From Macrothele yani (taxonomy: Eukaryota > Arthropoda > Arachnida > Araneae > Macrothelidae): a stretch of DNA of 64,000 nt. The stretch spans positions 13,131,515 through 13,195,514 of the forward strand of contig CM077007.1 in NCBI GenBank assembly GCA_039090855.1. Direction: 5' to 3'. The notes under the pieces were generated by a model. The model ran no database searches and had not been told where the DNA came from. It saw only the letters and a list, made by a program, of their open reading frames with translations. The position numbers were made by a program, and so were the translations under genes. This document shows, piece by piece, positions 21,680-32,473 of the stretch. Numbering within the stretch: the stretch's first letter is position 1; every line of letters begins with the position of its first letter.

Positions 21680-23105
21680 CACTGATGGGAAAAAAATCCC
21701 AACACCACGAAAACATAGTTCTAGAGGAATGAAATGGCGGCAATACATTTGTATAGGTAACATATTTAATCGATTAAGGTTTCAAGATCACAGCTTATTG
21801 TAAGCGCGAGAAAAGTCATTCTAAATGTGAAATGCTGGTACATTAATAACCGGTGTAACCGCCAGAATGTTTATTGCAAGCGCGCAAACGTTCATGCATT
21901 GTGTCGTACAGATGCTGGATGTCAGTTTGTAGGATGGAGTTCCATGCCTGTTGCACTTGGTCGGTCAATACAGGGACGGTTAATGCTGGTTGGGGGTGAC
22001 GCTGGAGTTGTCGTCCAAAGATATCCGATACGTGCTCGATTGGAGAAAGATCTGGTGATCTAGCAGGACACGGCAACATGTCGACACTCTGTAAAGCATG
22101 TTGGGTTACAACAGCGGTATGCGGGCGAGCGTTATCCTGTTGGAAAACACCCCCTGGAATGCTGTTCATGAATGGCAGCACAACAGGTTGAATCACCAGA
22201 CCGACGTACAACTGTGCCGTCAGGGTGCATGGGATAACCACGAGAATGCTCCTGCTGTCATAGGAAATTGCTCCCCATACCATAACTCCAGGTGTAGGTC
22301 CAGTGTGTCTCGGCCGCAGACAGGTTGGTTGCAGGCGCTCACCTGGCCTCTTTCTAACCAACACACCGCCATTACTGGCACCCAGGTAGAACCAGCTTTC
22401 ATCAGAAAACACAACAGATCTCCATTCCGTCCTGCAATCATCTCTAGCTTGACACCACTGACGTCGCAAACGGCAGTGGTTTGAAGTAAGTGGAGTGCAC
22501 GCTACAGGGCGTATGGCTCGGAGCTGTCCTTCAAGTAACTGATTTGTAACAGTTCGTTGTGTCACTGTGGTGGCAACTGCAGTTCAAAATGCTGCCGCAG
22601 ACGCGGTACGATGCGCCACGGCCATACGCCGTACACGGCGGTCTTCCCTCTCAGTAGTGCCACGTGGCCGGCCGGAACCCGGTCTTCTTGAGGCAGTACC
22701 TTCCCTTGACTACCGCTGCCAACAATCATGCACAGTGGCTACAGTCCTGCCAAGTCGTTCTGCAATATTGTGGAAAGAAAATCCACCTTCTCGTAGCCCT
22801 ATTACACGACCTCGTTCAAATTCCGTGAGCTGTTGATAATGGCTTCTTCGTTTTCTTAAAGGCATTCTTGACTAACATCAACACCCTACGTCGAATCTCA
22901 AAGATAACTAACGCTCACGAAGGTTACAGCGCGTATTTACAGCAAACCTGCTTTGCATGTTCCGAGGGACGCTACTAGCGCCACACGTATGCGCCGAGCG
23001 CGAAATTTGCATGGACGTCATATTACAGATATACTCTCACCGCCTACCAACTGTCGTTTATCTAACACAACCGCTTCTGGGTGTTGGGATTTTTTTCCGT
23101 CAGTG
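21680..23105 (-). mobile_element. Complete Tc1-like element with 27-bp inverted repeats
   Basis: The left end is CACTGATGGGAAAAAAATCC and the right end is its complement with one or two mismatches (GGATTTTTTTCCGTCAGTG). TA flanks are at 21678-21679 and 23106-23107. The element is 1.43 kb. It lies between the tRNA-headed array and the inverted gene repeat and is itself unbroken by other insertions. Confidence 0.92.
21843..22865 (-). pseudogene. Tc1-like transposase with only two nonsense codons, D-32-E spacing
   Basis: The start is ATG at 22865 (MPLRKRRSHYQQLTEFERGR). One frame runs to the stop after HSGGYTGY at 21843, about 340 codons, with two internal stops and no frameshift. The stops follow CWQR (a probable TGG to TAG change) and AAAF (a probable CGA to TGA change), both transitions. 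Domains in order: helix-turn-helix (about residues 10-50), a basic GSGRPRGT linker, first Asp in VVFSDESWFY, VMVWGAIS, second Asp in FQQDNARPHT, and Glu in SPDLSPIEHV. Only 32 residues separate the last two catalytic positions rather than 34, through a shorter loop before MLPCPARS. The conserved Trp of that loop is Cys here. Confidence 0.92.
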
Positions 23106-23679
23106 TAGATTATGACAGTTTTGAAAATTTTTAAATTTAAGAAGCATTTTTGAGGAAAACCTGGCAAAATACTTTTTCATAATGAATTTGGTGTGTTGAT
23201 TCCGAATATTTCGTTTGTCACTCTCGATTTTGATGTTATATGCTTCAAATCGCTTAAAAACAAAATGTTGACCATGTAAAAAGACGTACTTGTAACGTTT
23301 GATGTAGCGGTAGTAAAATAGTGATTTTGGTGTCTAGCATTATATTTCTAGGTATATTAAATCCAAATATTTCAATTTCTACTCTTAAATTTGATATTAC
23401 ATAGTTTTGGTTGCTAAAAATAACAAAATGGCCGTCATCCTGCAAGACGGGGAAATTTCCACTTTTGGATGAATCAGACCGAGTCATGTATGACTACATA
23501 TTTTTAATACAATATTACAAGCTGAAAAATTGGCAGAGTATTCCATGATGTATGGCTGAATGGCACTAATGACATAAAGTAATATAATGCAAAGCATAAC
23601 ATCATCTTAATATATCAACTGTATGTAGAAAATCCGTAAGTTATCGATCCTTATTGTGTATGCAAACATACACTTTCTT

Positions 23680-25309
23680 TTACTCAAGGATATTCATGCA
23701 TTCCTCACTGCCATTATCTGCACATTTGCAAGCTGCAGTACATACAAGCTTGTCTTTCCTGCATGAACAGTTAGCGGATATGCAACCACTCTTATATCCA
23801 CATGAAACAATGCCTTTGCAGGATTGTGGAATTGGTTGGAGTGCTAGCAGATTTGGAATGAGCTGTTCATCAAAAATTTTCCATCCCATGGTAGTGGGTG
23901 GCGGTAACACAGGGTTTGATATGACCGACTGCCTCCATACCATGGCTTGATAGTGGGCCCGTTGTATATGAAACTTAAGAGCATCAGTTGTAGGGGAAAG
24001 TGCTTTTGGTGGTTTTCCATTGCTGAACAACTTAACTCTGACTTCGTTACAGCTGCTTGCCGCTGGCGCATAATGCAACTTCCATATGAACTTTCCTGCC
24101 TTACGTATTGTTTCTTGTTTCAGTTCGCCTATACCGAGATGTAGTAGGATGTTATGATCAGTATTAAATATTTTCTCTGCTATCTTCTTACTGATCCCAG
24201 CAATGTAGGAAACAGTGTCACTTCCTGTTATGGAATGAAATAGGAGGAGACTCTCGAAAACAGAATCTGTAAAAGAAAGTTACTGTCTGATTTCCTGCAC
24301 AGGAATGTATTTTCTTTGTTTTGAAGTTCCTGCTCTTAACCACAACTTAGTACAATCAATCTTGTGAAAATAATGCTACCAATAAAACCAACACATCTGT
24401 ATCAAGTGCTGAGACAACAATGCTATCAGCATCAGATTGGAGGCAGCGAAGAGCAATACGCGTGTCTGCTTCCTCATGGTTTGCTTGTAGTTCTTGAATT
24501 AGCAAATCACCATTGTTTGTCCGTACATCATATTCCTTGAGAAATCCACTAGAAATTACAATTGTTTTATCTTCAGGAGCATTGTCGATCAAATGATTAG
24601 ATAAAAAAAAGGCCAAATCTTTTATGTTCTCTGATTTAACAAGAAATTCTCTGAATTTGTTTCGGATTGGAAGAGTTCCCTTTTCTATTACTCTCCTTAC
24701 TGGAAGAGCATGTTTCGAATGAATATCTCTACTCCCACCCTTAATTGAAGTTTCGCAGCACCAATCAAAGGTGACATCAATCCTACTGAAGTTTCTTCTA
24801 ATAGAAATCACAAGGTTAAGAAATGCATCTTTCAGTTCACCATAGTTCATCACTCCTGCAGGCTTTTCAAGTGCCACAACTAATGCTTGACCATTTATTA
24901 TAAGGTAGGACTTTGTCTGAATTGCTATATCGGGTGGACAAATTATGCCATTAGTCATCACATCAGCTAGAATGGCTTTGTTTCCTGTTCTTAGACTTCC
25001 ATTTGTATTGGCAAGGGATACTGGTACTTGCTTTAGCTCATGACACAAAATGCGATTTGGATCCACATTACATCCGGTTTGACAGGCAGTTATGAGGCGC
25101 TGAAGAACATTCCTGTCTGCTTTCAAAATGGTTACCTTCCCAGTATCTCCCATGTTAGCTTCATAAAATGACTTAAACGTCTTTGCCTTTGATTTTCTTA
25201 GAGGATCACGTAACTTGACTTGTTCATAGCCTACATCGGAATCCATCATCCTTTCCTTCACGAAGGAATCTAGCTTAACTGTCCCAGTGTCTGAGTACTT
25301 AGTAGATTA
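23680..25309 (-). pseudogene. Unfamiliar multi-domain protein with XPG/PIN-like and CXC cysteine motifs, nearly intact
   Basis: The minus strand is open from about 25309 (the first Met is at 25261) for ~315 codons, then has a one-base insertion near 24362. It continues in the next frame, with a single stop near 24294, to the terminator at 23680, about 543 codons in all. The amino-terminal part has no motif I recognise. Near residues 285-320 the sequence NHEEADTRIALRCLQSDADS then VVSALDTDVLVLL shows three acidic clusters. This is the pattern of XPG-I/FEN1-like (PIN-fold) nucleases that bind metal. A conserved block follows (ITGSDTVSYIAGISKK). Near the end is a cysteine array (CGYKSGCISANCSCRKDKLV, then CTAACKC) like the CXC DNA-binding domain of Tesmin/TSO1 proteins. 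I recall similar repeated uncharacterised proteins in invertebrate genomes, but I cannot name the element. A nuclease with a DNA-binding tail would suit a mobile element or a multi-copy host family; that is inference. Confidence 0.7.
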
Positions 25310-25345
25310 CCTTAAATATCAGTAGTTGTCATACCTTTTGTGGCA

Positions 25346-26145
25346 ATGTTCCGGAGGAGACACGCGTATTGTTCTTCACCGTCTCCAATCTGATGCTGAT
25401 AGCATTGTTATCTCAGCATGTGATACAGATGTGTTGGTTCTATTGGCAGTAATATTTCACAAGATTGGTTGTAGTAAGTTGTGGTTGAAAGCAGGAACAT
25501 CAAAACAAAGAAAATACATTCCTGTGCATGAAATAAGACAGAAACTTTTGTTTTGCAGATTCTATTTTCTAGAGTCTCCTCCCATTTCCTTCCATAACAC
25601 GATGTGACACTGTTTCATACATTGCTGGGATCAGTAAGAAGACAGCATAGAAAATATTTACTACTGATCATGATCTCCTACTACATCTCGGTGTAGGAGA
25701 ATTAAAATAAGAAACAATGCATGAGGCAGAGAAGTTCGCATGGAAGTTGTATTATGCGCCAGACGCAAGCAGCTGTGACGAAGTCAGAGTTAAGCTGTTC
25801 AGCAAAGGAAAACAACCAAAAGCACTTTCCCCTACAACTGATGCTCTTAAGTTTCATATACAACGGGCCCACTATCAAGCCATGGTATGGAGGCAGTCTG
25901 TCATAGTAAACGCGGTGTTATCGCCACCCACTACCATAGGATGGAAAATGGTTGATTAACAGCTCATTCCAAATCTTCTAGCACTCCCACCAATTCCACA
26001 ATCCTGCAAAGACATTGTCTCCTGTGGATGTAAGGGTGGTTCTATATCCGCTAACTGTTCATGTAGGAAAGACAAGCTTGTATGTACCGCAGCTTGCAAA
26101 TGTGCAGATAATGGCAGTAAGGAATACACGAACACCCTTGAGTAA
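25346..26145 (+). pseudogene. 5'-truncated second copy of the XPG/PIN-CXC gene
   Basis: The copy starts within the acidic motif (GDTRIVLHRLQSDADSIVIS, then ACDTDVLVLL). It continues through KLWLKAGTSKQRKYIPVHEI, EAEKFAWKLYYAPDASSCDE and WRQSVIVNAVLSPPTT, and after a stop near 25957 and a shift reaches the cysteine motif (CGCKGGSISANCSCRKDKLV, CTAACKC). The terminator is at 26143-26145. The region before 25346 has no match to the longer copy. Compared with that copy it has Cys to Ser at one position of the CXC array, and about 15% of its residues differ. It is on the plus strand, opposite to the longer copy. Confidence 0.8.
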
Positions 26146-26734
26146 AAAAAAAGTATTTGTTTGTATAAATAATAAGTATCGATAAATTACGGATTTTCTA
26201 CATACTGTTAATGTATTATGATGATGTTATGCTTTGCATTATATTATTTTGTGCCATTCAACCATACATCATGGAATATTCTGTGCCAATTTTTCAGCTT
26301 GTAGTATTGTATTAAAATTGTTTAGTTACACATGACTCGGTTTTATTCATCCAAAAGTGGAAGTTCCTCTGTCTGGCAGGATCGCGGCCATTTTTTTTTT
26401 TATTTTTAGCTATAAAAAGCAAGTAACATCAAATTTGAAACTAGAAATTGAAATTTGAATTTAATATACCTAAAAATGAAGTGTTAGACACCAAGATCAC
26501 TCTTTTACTAACGTTACTCCAAAAGTTATACGTACTTCATTTTTCATTGTCGCCATTTTATGTTTTAGTGATTTGAAGCATATAACACCAAATTCGAGAG
26601 TGGCAAACAAAAGTTTCGAAATCAGCATACAAAAACCATACGAAAAAGATTATTTCCCAGATTTTCCTCAAAAATGCCTCCTACATTTTTTACCACCTCA
26701 TTCCTCAGAATTTGTCGCAGTCTAGAAGTAACAA

Positions 26735-27536
26735 CGCTTTAAAACGGTTGTGTCTGTGAAACAGGTTTGTCTCGTCAACAGTTCTTTCCAAAGAATTGCG
26801 GGAGAGCTGTGGTGGTGCTGTTTGTTCTCGAACAATGAGGAACAGGTTACGTTCTATGGGTCTGACGTCTCATAGCACGGTACAGAAGCCATTGCTAACC
26901 AATGTACAATGCAAGAAAGGTTTAGAATGGGCAAAGTAACATAAGAAGCGGAACACTGATAGATGGCGTCAAGTGTTATTTAGCGATGAGACGAAATTGA
27001 ACATCGACTGCAACGACGCGGGGTGCCGAGTGTTTCAACGAAATAACGAGGAGTTTCATCCCTGTTGCACACTTAAGACAAAGTACCCATGCTGTGTTGT
27101 GATTTGTGGATGTTTTGCTGCTGCTGGAGTTGGCAGAATCCATGTGTGTGAGAGAACTGTTAATGCACAGGTGTACAAAAGTATCCTACAGGACAAAATG
27201 TTATCTACAGGACGTGATTTGTTGCAGGGTCAGCCATATATCTACCAGGACGATTCGGCCCCATGCCACAGTGCAAAAACCATTAAAGCTTATGTGACGT
27301 CTTTAGCCAACGTTGTGCTTCTTCCTTGGCCTGGTAATTCACCAGACTTGAACCCGATTGAGAATTTGGGGCGCATTCTGAAAAGAAAAGTGCACGAACG
27401 TCACCCCACAAATAAAGTGGAACTGATTAACGGAATTACTGAAGTTTGGCACAACTGTATTTCATTCGATATGTTTTATAAGTTGGTTGACTCCATGCCC
27501 ATTGTTAAATCGAAAAGTCACCCAACGAAATATTAA
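26735..27536 (+). pseudogene. Tc1-like transposase, DD36E type, 5' part lost
   Basis: Before the main open frame, the linker of a Tc1 protein is recognisable (RTMRNRLRSMGLTSHSTVQK, then KKGLEWAK). The intact frame 26973-27536 carries the first Asp in LFSDETKLNI, then the second in YQDDSAPCHSAK and Glu in SPDLNPIENLGRIL, with 36 residues between the last two. This matches the DD36E subgroup of Tc1/mariner. The amino-terminal helix-turn-helix is missing. The end at 27769 is a ~186-bp terminal repeat that matches 19940-20138, so the 5' half of the element was separated from this half by about 6.6 kb of other repeats. Confidence 0.88.
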
Positions 27537-27583
27537 GTACGTAATTGCATTTGAATTTGAAAATGTTACTTTGCCATGATTTC

Positions 27584-27769
27584 TGTTTTGCAGCAGATTT
27601 CTGTACAAAACTTGAGTTCTGTTAAATATATTCTCATTCTGTAAACTGATTTGTTTTCTATATATATATATTTATTGTGAGTATTATCTGCATATTTACT
27701 TTTGTAGCAACACTGAAAACCCAAAAACTTAAGAAATTTCCAGAGTTACTATTAATTTTTCCATAATTG
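27584..27769 (-). repeat. Right terminal inverted repeat of the DD36E Tc1 element
   Basis: This is the reverse complement of 19940-20138 at about 80%, ending at TA 27770-27771. A (TA)n run at 27660-27672 is the least conserved part. Confidence 0.85.
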
Positions 27770-28197
27770 TATTAATACCCTTGATAACATTATTTTAGAA
27801 ATATAACTATACCAATGAGGAAAATAAAATGAAAAAGCTTATGCAAAAATCATAAAAATAAAATATGTGAACATTAAGTAAAAACTTTAGAGCAACCAGC
27901 CAATGGTATGTCTGCTTTTCAGCAGCACAACAAATCCGTTTACTGGTGTAAGCCAATAAAATACATTAACTCCACGATTTCGCCATTCGATGGAGGTCTT
28001 TATAATGTATCAGGATTCAACCATCAAATTTCAAATTCAGCTAGAATTGACTTGAGTTAAAAATAAAGTGAAAATAACTAATACGAGCTAACAGCAGCTT
28101 CTGATCGCAAGAAGTGGAAATCCGGTAACACGCAGAAAAGAACTGAAAAACAAATTTTAAAAAACTCATTAAAATAGCAAACATCAAATAAAAATGA
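27770..28197. other. Short AT-rich spacer
   Basis: Nothing was recognised. Confidence 0.4.
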
Positions 28198-28415
28198 GCC
28201 GCCCTGGTGGCGCAGTGGTCTAAGTGCTGGTTTATGACCATTTATCCGTGCAGGGTCGGTGTTCGAATCCCGGTGAGGCATAGATGTTGTGTTTGTCTTA
28301 CAGCACTGGCTATCTCCCTTCCCTGGAACTAGTGACTCTAAATTAGGGACGGGCGGCTGCATATAACCCATTGAGTTGCTCACGGTTGTCGTTAAACCCC
28401 CAATGAAAAGAAGAG
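28198..28415 (+). repeat. tRNA-derived SINE, family 1
   Basis: The head reads GGTGGCGCAGTGGTCTAAG (A box) and GTGTTCGAATCCCGG (B box). The body has TAGATGTTGTGTTTGTC, GGAACTAGTGACTCTAAATT and GTTGCTCACGG, and the tail GTCGTTAAACCCCCAATGAAAAG. It is more diverged than most other copies in the window. No clear target duplication was found. Confidence 0.85.
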
Positions 28416-28805
28416 TAAAGCTATAGTGTAATATTAGAATGGGATAGAGTAAAGCAAGTTCAGAATAGTTGGAGTCGAATACCTAAGACATTCAACCAAA
28501 TTGAGAACAATTCCGAAGATACGGAATCCTTGCACACAAATTAGGTGTTTAAAGGATTTCCATAGGTCTCCCTAGTCACATTTCCTTTCGGTGTTTTGTA
28601 AAGTGCAACATGCCTGATTAGGCACCACTGGGCAACAGCATCATTATATCTAACTTCCCGGAAAACGGCTGTAGACGAGTCTTCATTTTTTACATCTGTG
28701 TTATAGAATTCTGATGCCAATCGAGCTTTTTGTCTTTCCTACGTAAAATTGCATTGAACCGTTGGAATAGTTTATATGCAGGGAATAACCATCAGCCTTT
28801 TTATT
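28416..28805. other. Unassigned spacer
   Basis: Nothing was recognised before the terminal hairpin of the next element. Confidence 0.4.
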
Positions 28806-29432
28806 TACGCTTTCCAACCGTAGGTTGAAGAAGCGTATATGCTCCAGCTTTGTCCGTCCGTCGGCACGATAACTGGCGTAAAAATGGGTCGATATCGATG
28901 AAAGTTTACTATGTGGTAGGAGACCACCTAGGGACGAAGGTTAGGCAGGACATAAGAGCGGGATTTGTTCCATTGCCCTTATGCGTCATAACTTGCGTAA
29001 ATATGGTTCGATTTCAATGAAAATTTACTATGTGGTAGGAGACCACCTAGGGACGAACCCTATTGAAACTGGGACAAATGGGGTCAAAGGTAACGGCGTA
29101 GGAGCGGGATCATTCCATTACCCTTATGCGTCATAATTTGCGTAAATATGGTTCGATTTCAATGAAAGTTTACTGTGTGGTAGGAGACCGCCTGGGGACG
29201 AACCCTATTCAAAATAGGTGAAGTGGGATCAAAGGTCAGGACATAAGATCCAGATGCATTCCATTGCCCTTATGCGTCATAACGTGCGTAAAAATGGTTC
29301 GATTTCGATTAAATTTCAGTATGTAGTAGGGGACTACCAGGGGACGAACCCTATTGAAAATGGACGAAATGTGGTCAAAGATCAGGACATAGGATTGCGA
29401 TCCATTCCATTGTCCTTATCCCATATTATTAA

Positions 29433-30276
29433 GGTGGACGTCAAGTGATTTTGCTTCCTATACTTCCAATGGAAAAACTTTTGTACACATTTCCTTCACA
29501 ATTAATGTGTTCCCAAGGATGATAATTTAAACATCGATTAGCCGCCCCGGTGGCGCAGTGGTCTAAGGCGTTGGCCTCTGATCATTCGTCCGTAAGGGGT
29601 CCGGGTTCGAATCCCGGTCAGGCATGGATGTTGTGTTTGTCTTACGGCACTGGCTCTCTCCCTTCCCTGGAACCAGTGACCCTAAATTAGGGACGGGCGA
29701 CTGCTTATAGCCCATTGAGTTGCTCACGGTGGTCGTTAAACCTCCAATAAAAAAAAAAAAAACATCGATTAAAATAACTTCATATTATAACTTTATAACT
29801 TGGAATACTTAATATTTTCTAAAACGAACCATAATTATATTAAAAATCAATAACTTTTCCTTTTGGTGGTGTTGAAACCAGAGAAAAGATGGCGCGACCT
29901 GTACTTTGATGACGTCAGTGGACAAAAAAATGTTGGATTGCATAATTACGGTTATGGTTTAGAAAATATTAAGTATTCCAAGATATGAAATAAAGCTATT
30001 TTAATCTATGTTCCAATTTTCATCCTTGTGAACGCATTAATTGTCCAGAAAAAAGATGGCGCGACTTGTATTTTCGTGACGTCAGTAGACAAACAAATGT
30101 TGAATTGCATAATTATGGTTATGTTTCAGAAAATATTAAGTATTGCAAGTTATAAAATGAAGATATTTTAATCGATGTTCAAATTTTAATCCTTGGGAAC
30201 GCATTAATTGTGACGAAACTGTGTACAAAAGTTTTTCCATTAGAAGTATAGGAAGCAAAGTTACTTGACGTCCACC
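29433..30276 (-). mobile_element. Palindromic MITE with TTAA target duplication (MITE 1, carries a SINE)
   Basis: The ends are GGTGGACGTCAAGTGATTTT and its near-complement AGTTACTTGACGTCCACC, flanked by TTAA at 29429-29432 and 30277-30280. The long inverted arms (~190 bp) surround a repeated inner segment containing TGACGTCA and AAAATATTAAGTATTCCAAG. Without its SINE it is about 613 bp, close to the 601 bp of MITE 2, of which it is the reverse complement. No coding capacity. TTAA targets are used by piggyBac-type transposases, but the terminal bases are not the usual piggyBac CCY. Confidence 0.88.
29541..29759 (+). repeat. tRNA-derived SINE, family 1, inside MITE 1
   Basis: This is a full-length copy. 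A box GGCGCAGTGGTCTAAG, B box GGGTTCGAATCCCGG, body with GGAACCAGTGACCCTAAATT, tail CCTCCAATA plus a short A run. The exact 12-bp duplication AAACATCGATTA is at 29529-29540 and 29760-29771. The clean duplication and intact boxes point to a young insertion. Confidence 0.95.
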
Positions 30277-31208
30277 TTAAAGTATCAATTCTTGTATGTA
30301 TGTATGTACATTTTATTTTGAAAACGGCTCTAAGAATTTTGATGAAAGTCGTTAACCCACCGTTTTCTGGTACTAGAAATCGATTTGGCTTGATCTCGAC
30401 TTTGGAAGAATTCGTTTAGTGGGTTAAATAACCACCCCGAATTACTACGTTTTTAGTGATGGCGTTGTTGCATTAAGGTTACCAATGCTTAGAAATCTTA
30501 TGACGTCACAACTCGTGTTTAAGAATGTTGGCGCGCGGTCACGCCATCTGTCTCCTTACGTCACGCGTTGTGTGTGGATCCTATTAAAGATTTATGACGT
30601 CACACTCTTGCGGCGGGCAGATGGTCACGATTCCCATCTGCCTCAATACGTCACGCGTTGTGTACGTATGTCCGTCAGCACGATAACTAGCGTAACAACC
30701 GTTGAATTTCGATGAAATTTTAGTATCTGGTAGGGGATCACCTGGGAAGGAACCCTATTTAAAATGAACGAAATGGGGTCAAAGGTCAGTACATAAGAGA
30801 GGGGTCCATTCCACTGTTGTTATGCGCCATAACTAACGTAAAAAAAGGTTTGATTTCGATGAAATTTTAGTATGTGGTAGGGGACCACCTGGCGACAAAC
30901 CCTATTGAAAATGGGCGAAATGGGGTGAAAGGTTAGGACACAGGAACGGGATCTATTCCATAGCCCTTATGCATCATAACTTACGTAAAAATGCTTCGAT
31001 TGCGACAAAACTTTATCATGTTATTTCGGAGGTATACCAAGCCGGTTCTGTTAAATATTATCGAAATGGGATCAAAGGTCAGGGCACAGGACAGAGATTT
31101 ATTCCACAGACATTATTCTCATAACTTGAGTGATAACTTGAGTAATGATTTCTGTAATGTTGGAAAGCGTATTATAATCAATGCATTGCATGATTTTACT
31201 AACTTGTT

Positions 31209-32473
31209 TGTGTTTCTATTCTCTCTGGAAGGTGTCAGTAAATCCAAAAGCAATGGGAGGGGCTTTCATTTCCACTTACGTTTTAACAGCATTCTGCATT
31301 TTACAGTGCCATGGTGCCTTTCTTGAGTACGCCACCCGTTTGTAGGCGAAAGTTTGGCGTCTATGTATTTGATTGACTTACCCCAGTAGATGTATTTGTT
31401 GTACTTTAATTGTATAAAAACGTTCTGTTTTATATTTGTAAGTGCACTATAGCAAGCACGTTTAAATGAGCTTTTCCTGTCATCGCATAAATAAAGATCT
31501 ATATCCTTCAGTGAACAGAACACGACGCAAAACAGAACGACAGAAGAGTGATAGAAAGCTTCAGTTCTTTGTGTTGTGCACCGGAAGCGTCAGTAATAAG
31601 TGTCGCATCGAGTTTCCGCACAAAGAAACAAGATTGGCATCGTACATTCCGTTGTTAGTGGCTTTGCAGTAGAACGTCAGTAAACGGACGTTTCTTCTCG
31701 ATTTAAAGTCACTCACACCAAATTCTCTACTGCAGAGGTAGACGTGTTTCTTACGTGCAACAATTCTTGCAAGTCTTGGAGCACAGATATCGCAGGAAAT
31801 TGGTCTGAACAATTTCTGTTTCCTTTCAATGCAATGAATGACAGAGATTCCAAGTAAGTGAAAACCATCAGTTTCGGCATGAAAAAAAGATCCGTAATTT
31901 TTCATTTGCTGGAGAAATGATTTAGTTTACATCTCTGCGAAAGCTGAACAGTGCACTAAATACGTCGACGAATTTTCTAGTGTGATCTAATCTCTAGCAC
32001 ATAATTTCCATTCATAAATGTATATTACACGTTTCCTTCGTGCAAGAAACAAAATTAAATTGTGTTATTCGAAGCTCACTTTTTGTCGTGAGTTGTACAT
32101 GGCAAAAATATAAAAACAGAGTGTACACTCTTATAAGTTTTGTTATTTTGTTTACAGGTGTAGAAATTAAGAGCGGGAATGAAGCATCTTATGCTTAGAA
32201 GTGCGTTATCAGCTACAAAGAACTTTACAGAACGGCAAAGAAGGTACTTCTGAGGATCATCCTTTCTTAAACACTGAGTTGTCTTAAAAAAATAGGGGTA
32301 TCTTCACAAATAGCTGCATGGTATTTAGTGTGAAGATGTCATGTGTAACCCTGTAACAAATTGCAAATGGTAAAACCACACCTCATTTTCTTAACTACAG
32401 AATACCACGAGGGTATTAAGGCTTTTTAGCGGAAGAAAAGAAAGTCCTTCAATAGGAAAACGAAAGAAACATA
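31209..32473. other. Unassigned spacer within the inverted Helentron-like pair
   Basis: A 114-codon minus-strand frame (31905-31561) exists, but it has no recognisable motif and I do not call it a gene. No element was recognised. Confidence 0.35.

Larger units (their letters stand above)
23108..26725. repeat. Large inverted repeat (arms ~1.38 kb) containing two copies of an XPG/PIN-CXC gene
   Basis: The left arm (23108-24485) and right arm (25346-26725) are imperfect reverse complements at roughly 85-90%. Each contains the 3' third of the same coding sequence plus ~570 bp of downstream sequence. The central 860 bp holds the remaining 5' part of the minus-strand copy only. The right copy is therefore a 5'-truncated duplicate placed head to head with the longer one. 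The ends abut a Tc1 element on the left and Tc1 coding sequence on the right. Confidence 0.85.
28806..31208 (+). mobile_element. Helentron-like tandem-repeat element, copy A
   Basis: It starts with TACGCTTTCCAAC (28806-28818), the first half of a hairpin closing with AAGCGTA at 28831-28837. GTCCGTCC follows (28852-28859). Next comes a block of ~146-bp units to 29430, each with GATTTCAATGAAA, TATGTGGTAGG, GGGACGAACCCTATTGAAAA, GGTCAAAGGTCAGGACATA and ATGCGTCATAA. A non-tandem core (30281-30660) and a second block of units follow. The far end has GTTGGAAAGCGTA (31159-31171), the exact inverted complement of the start, and stops at TTTACTAACTTGTT. A hairpin, a GTCY microsatellite beside tandem monomers and subterminal inverted repeats are features of non-autonomous Helentrons (DINE-1, mini-me, pearl). 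No protein is encoded. The copy is interrupted by the MITE at 29433-30276. Confidence 0.75.

Noticed and set aside
31561..31905. 114-codon minus-strand open frame in the spacer of the inverted pair
   Set aside because: No recognisable motif, no neighbouring exon signals that I could support, and length within chance for 64 kb.
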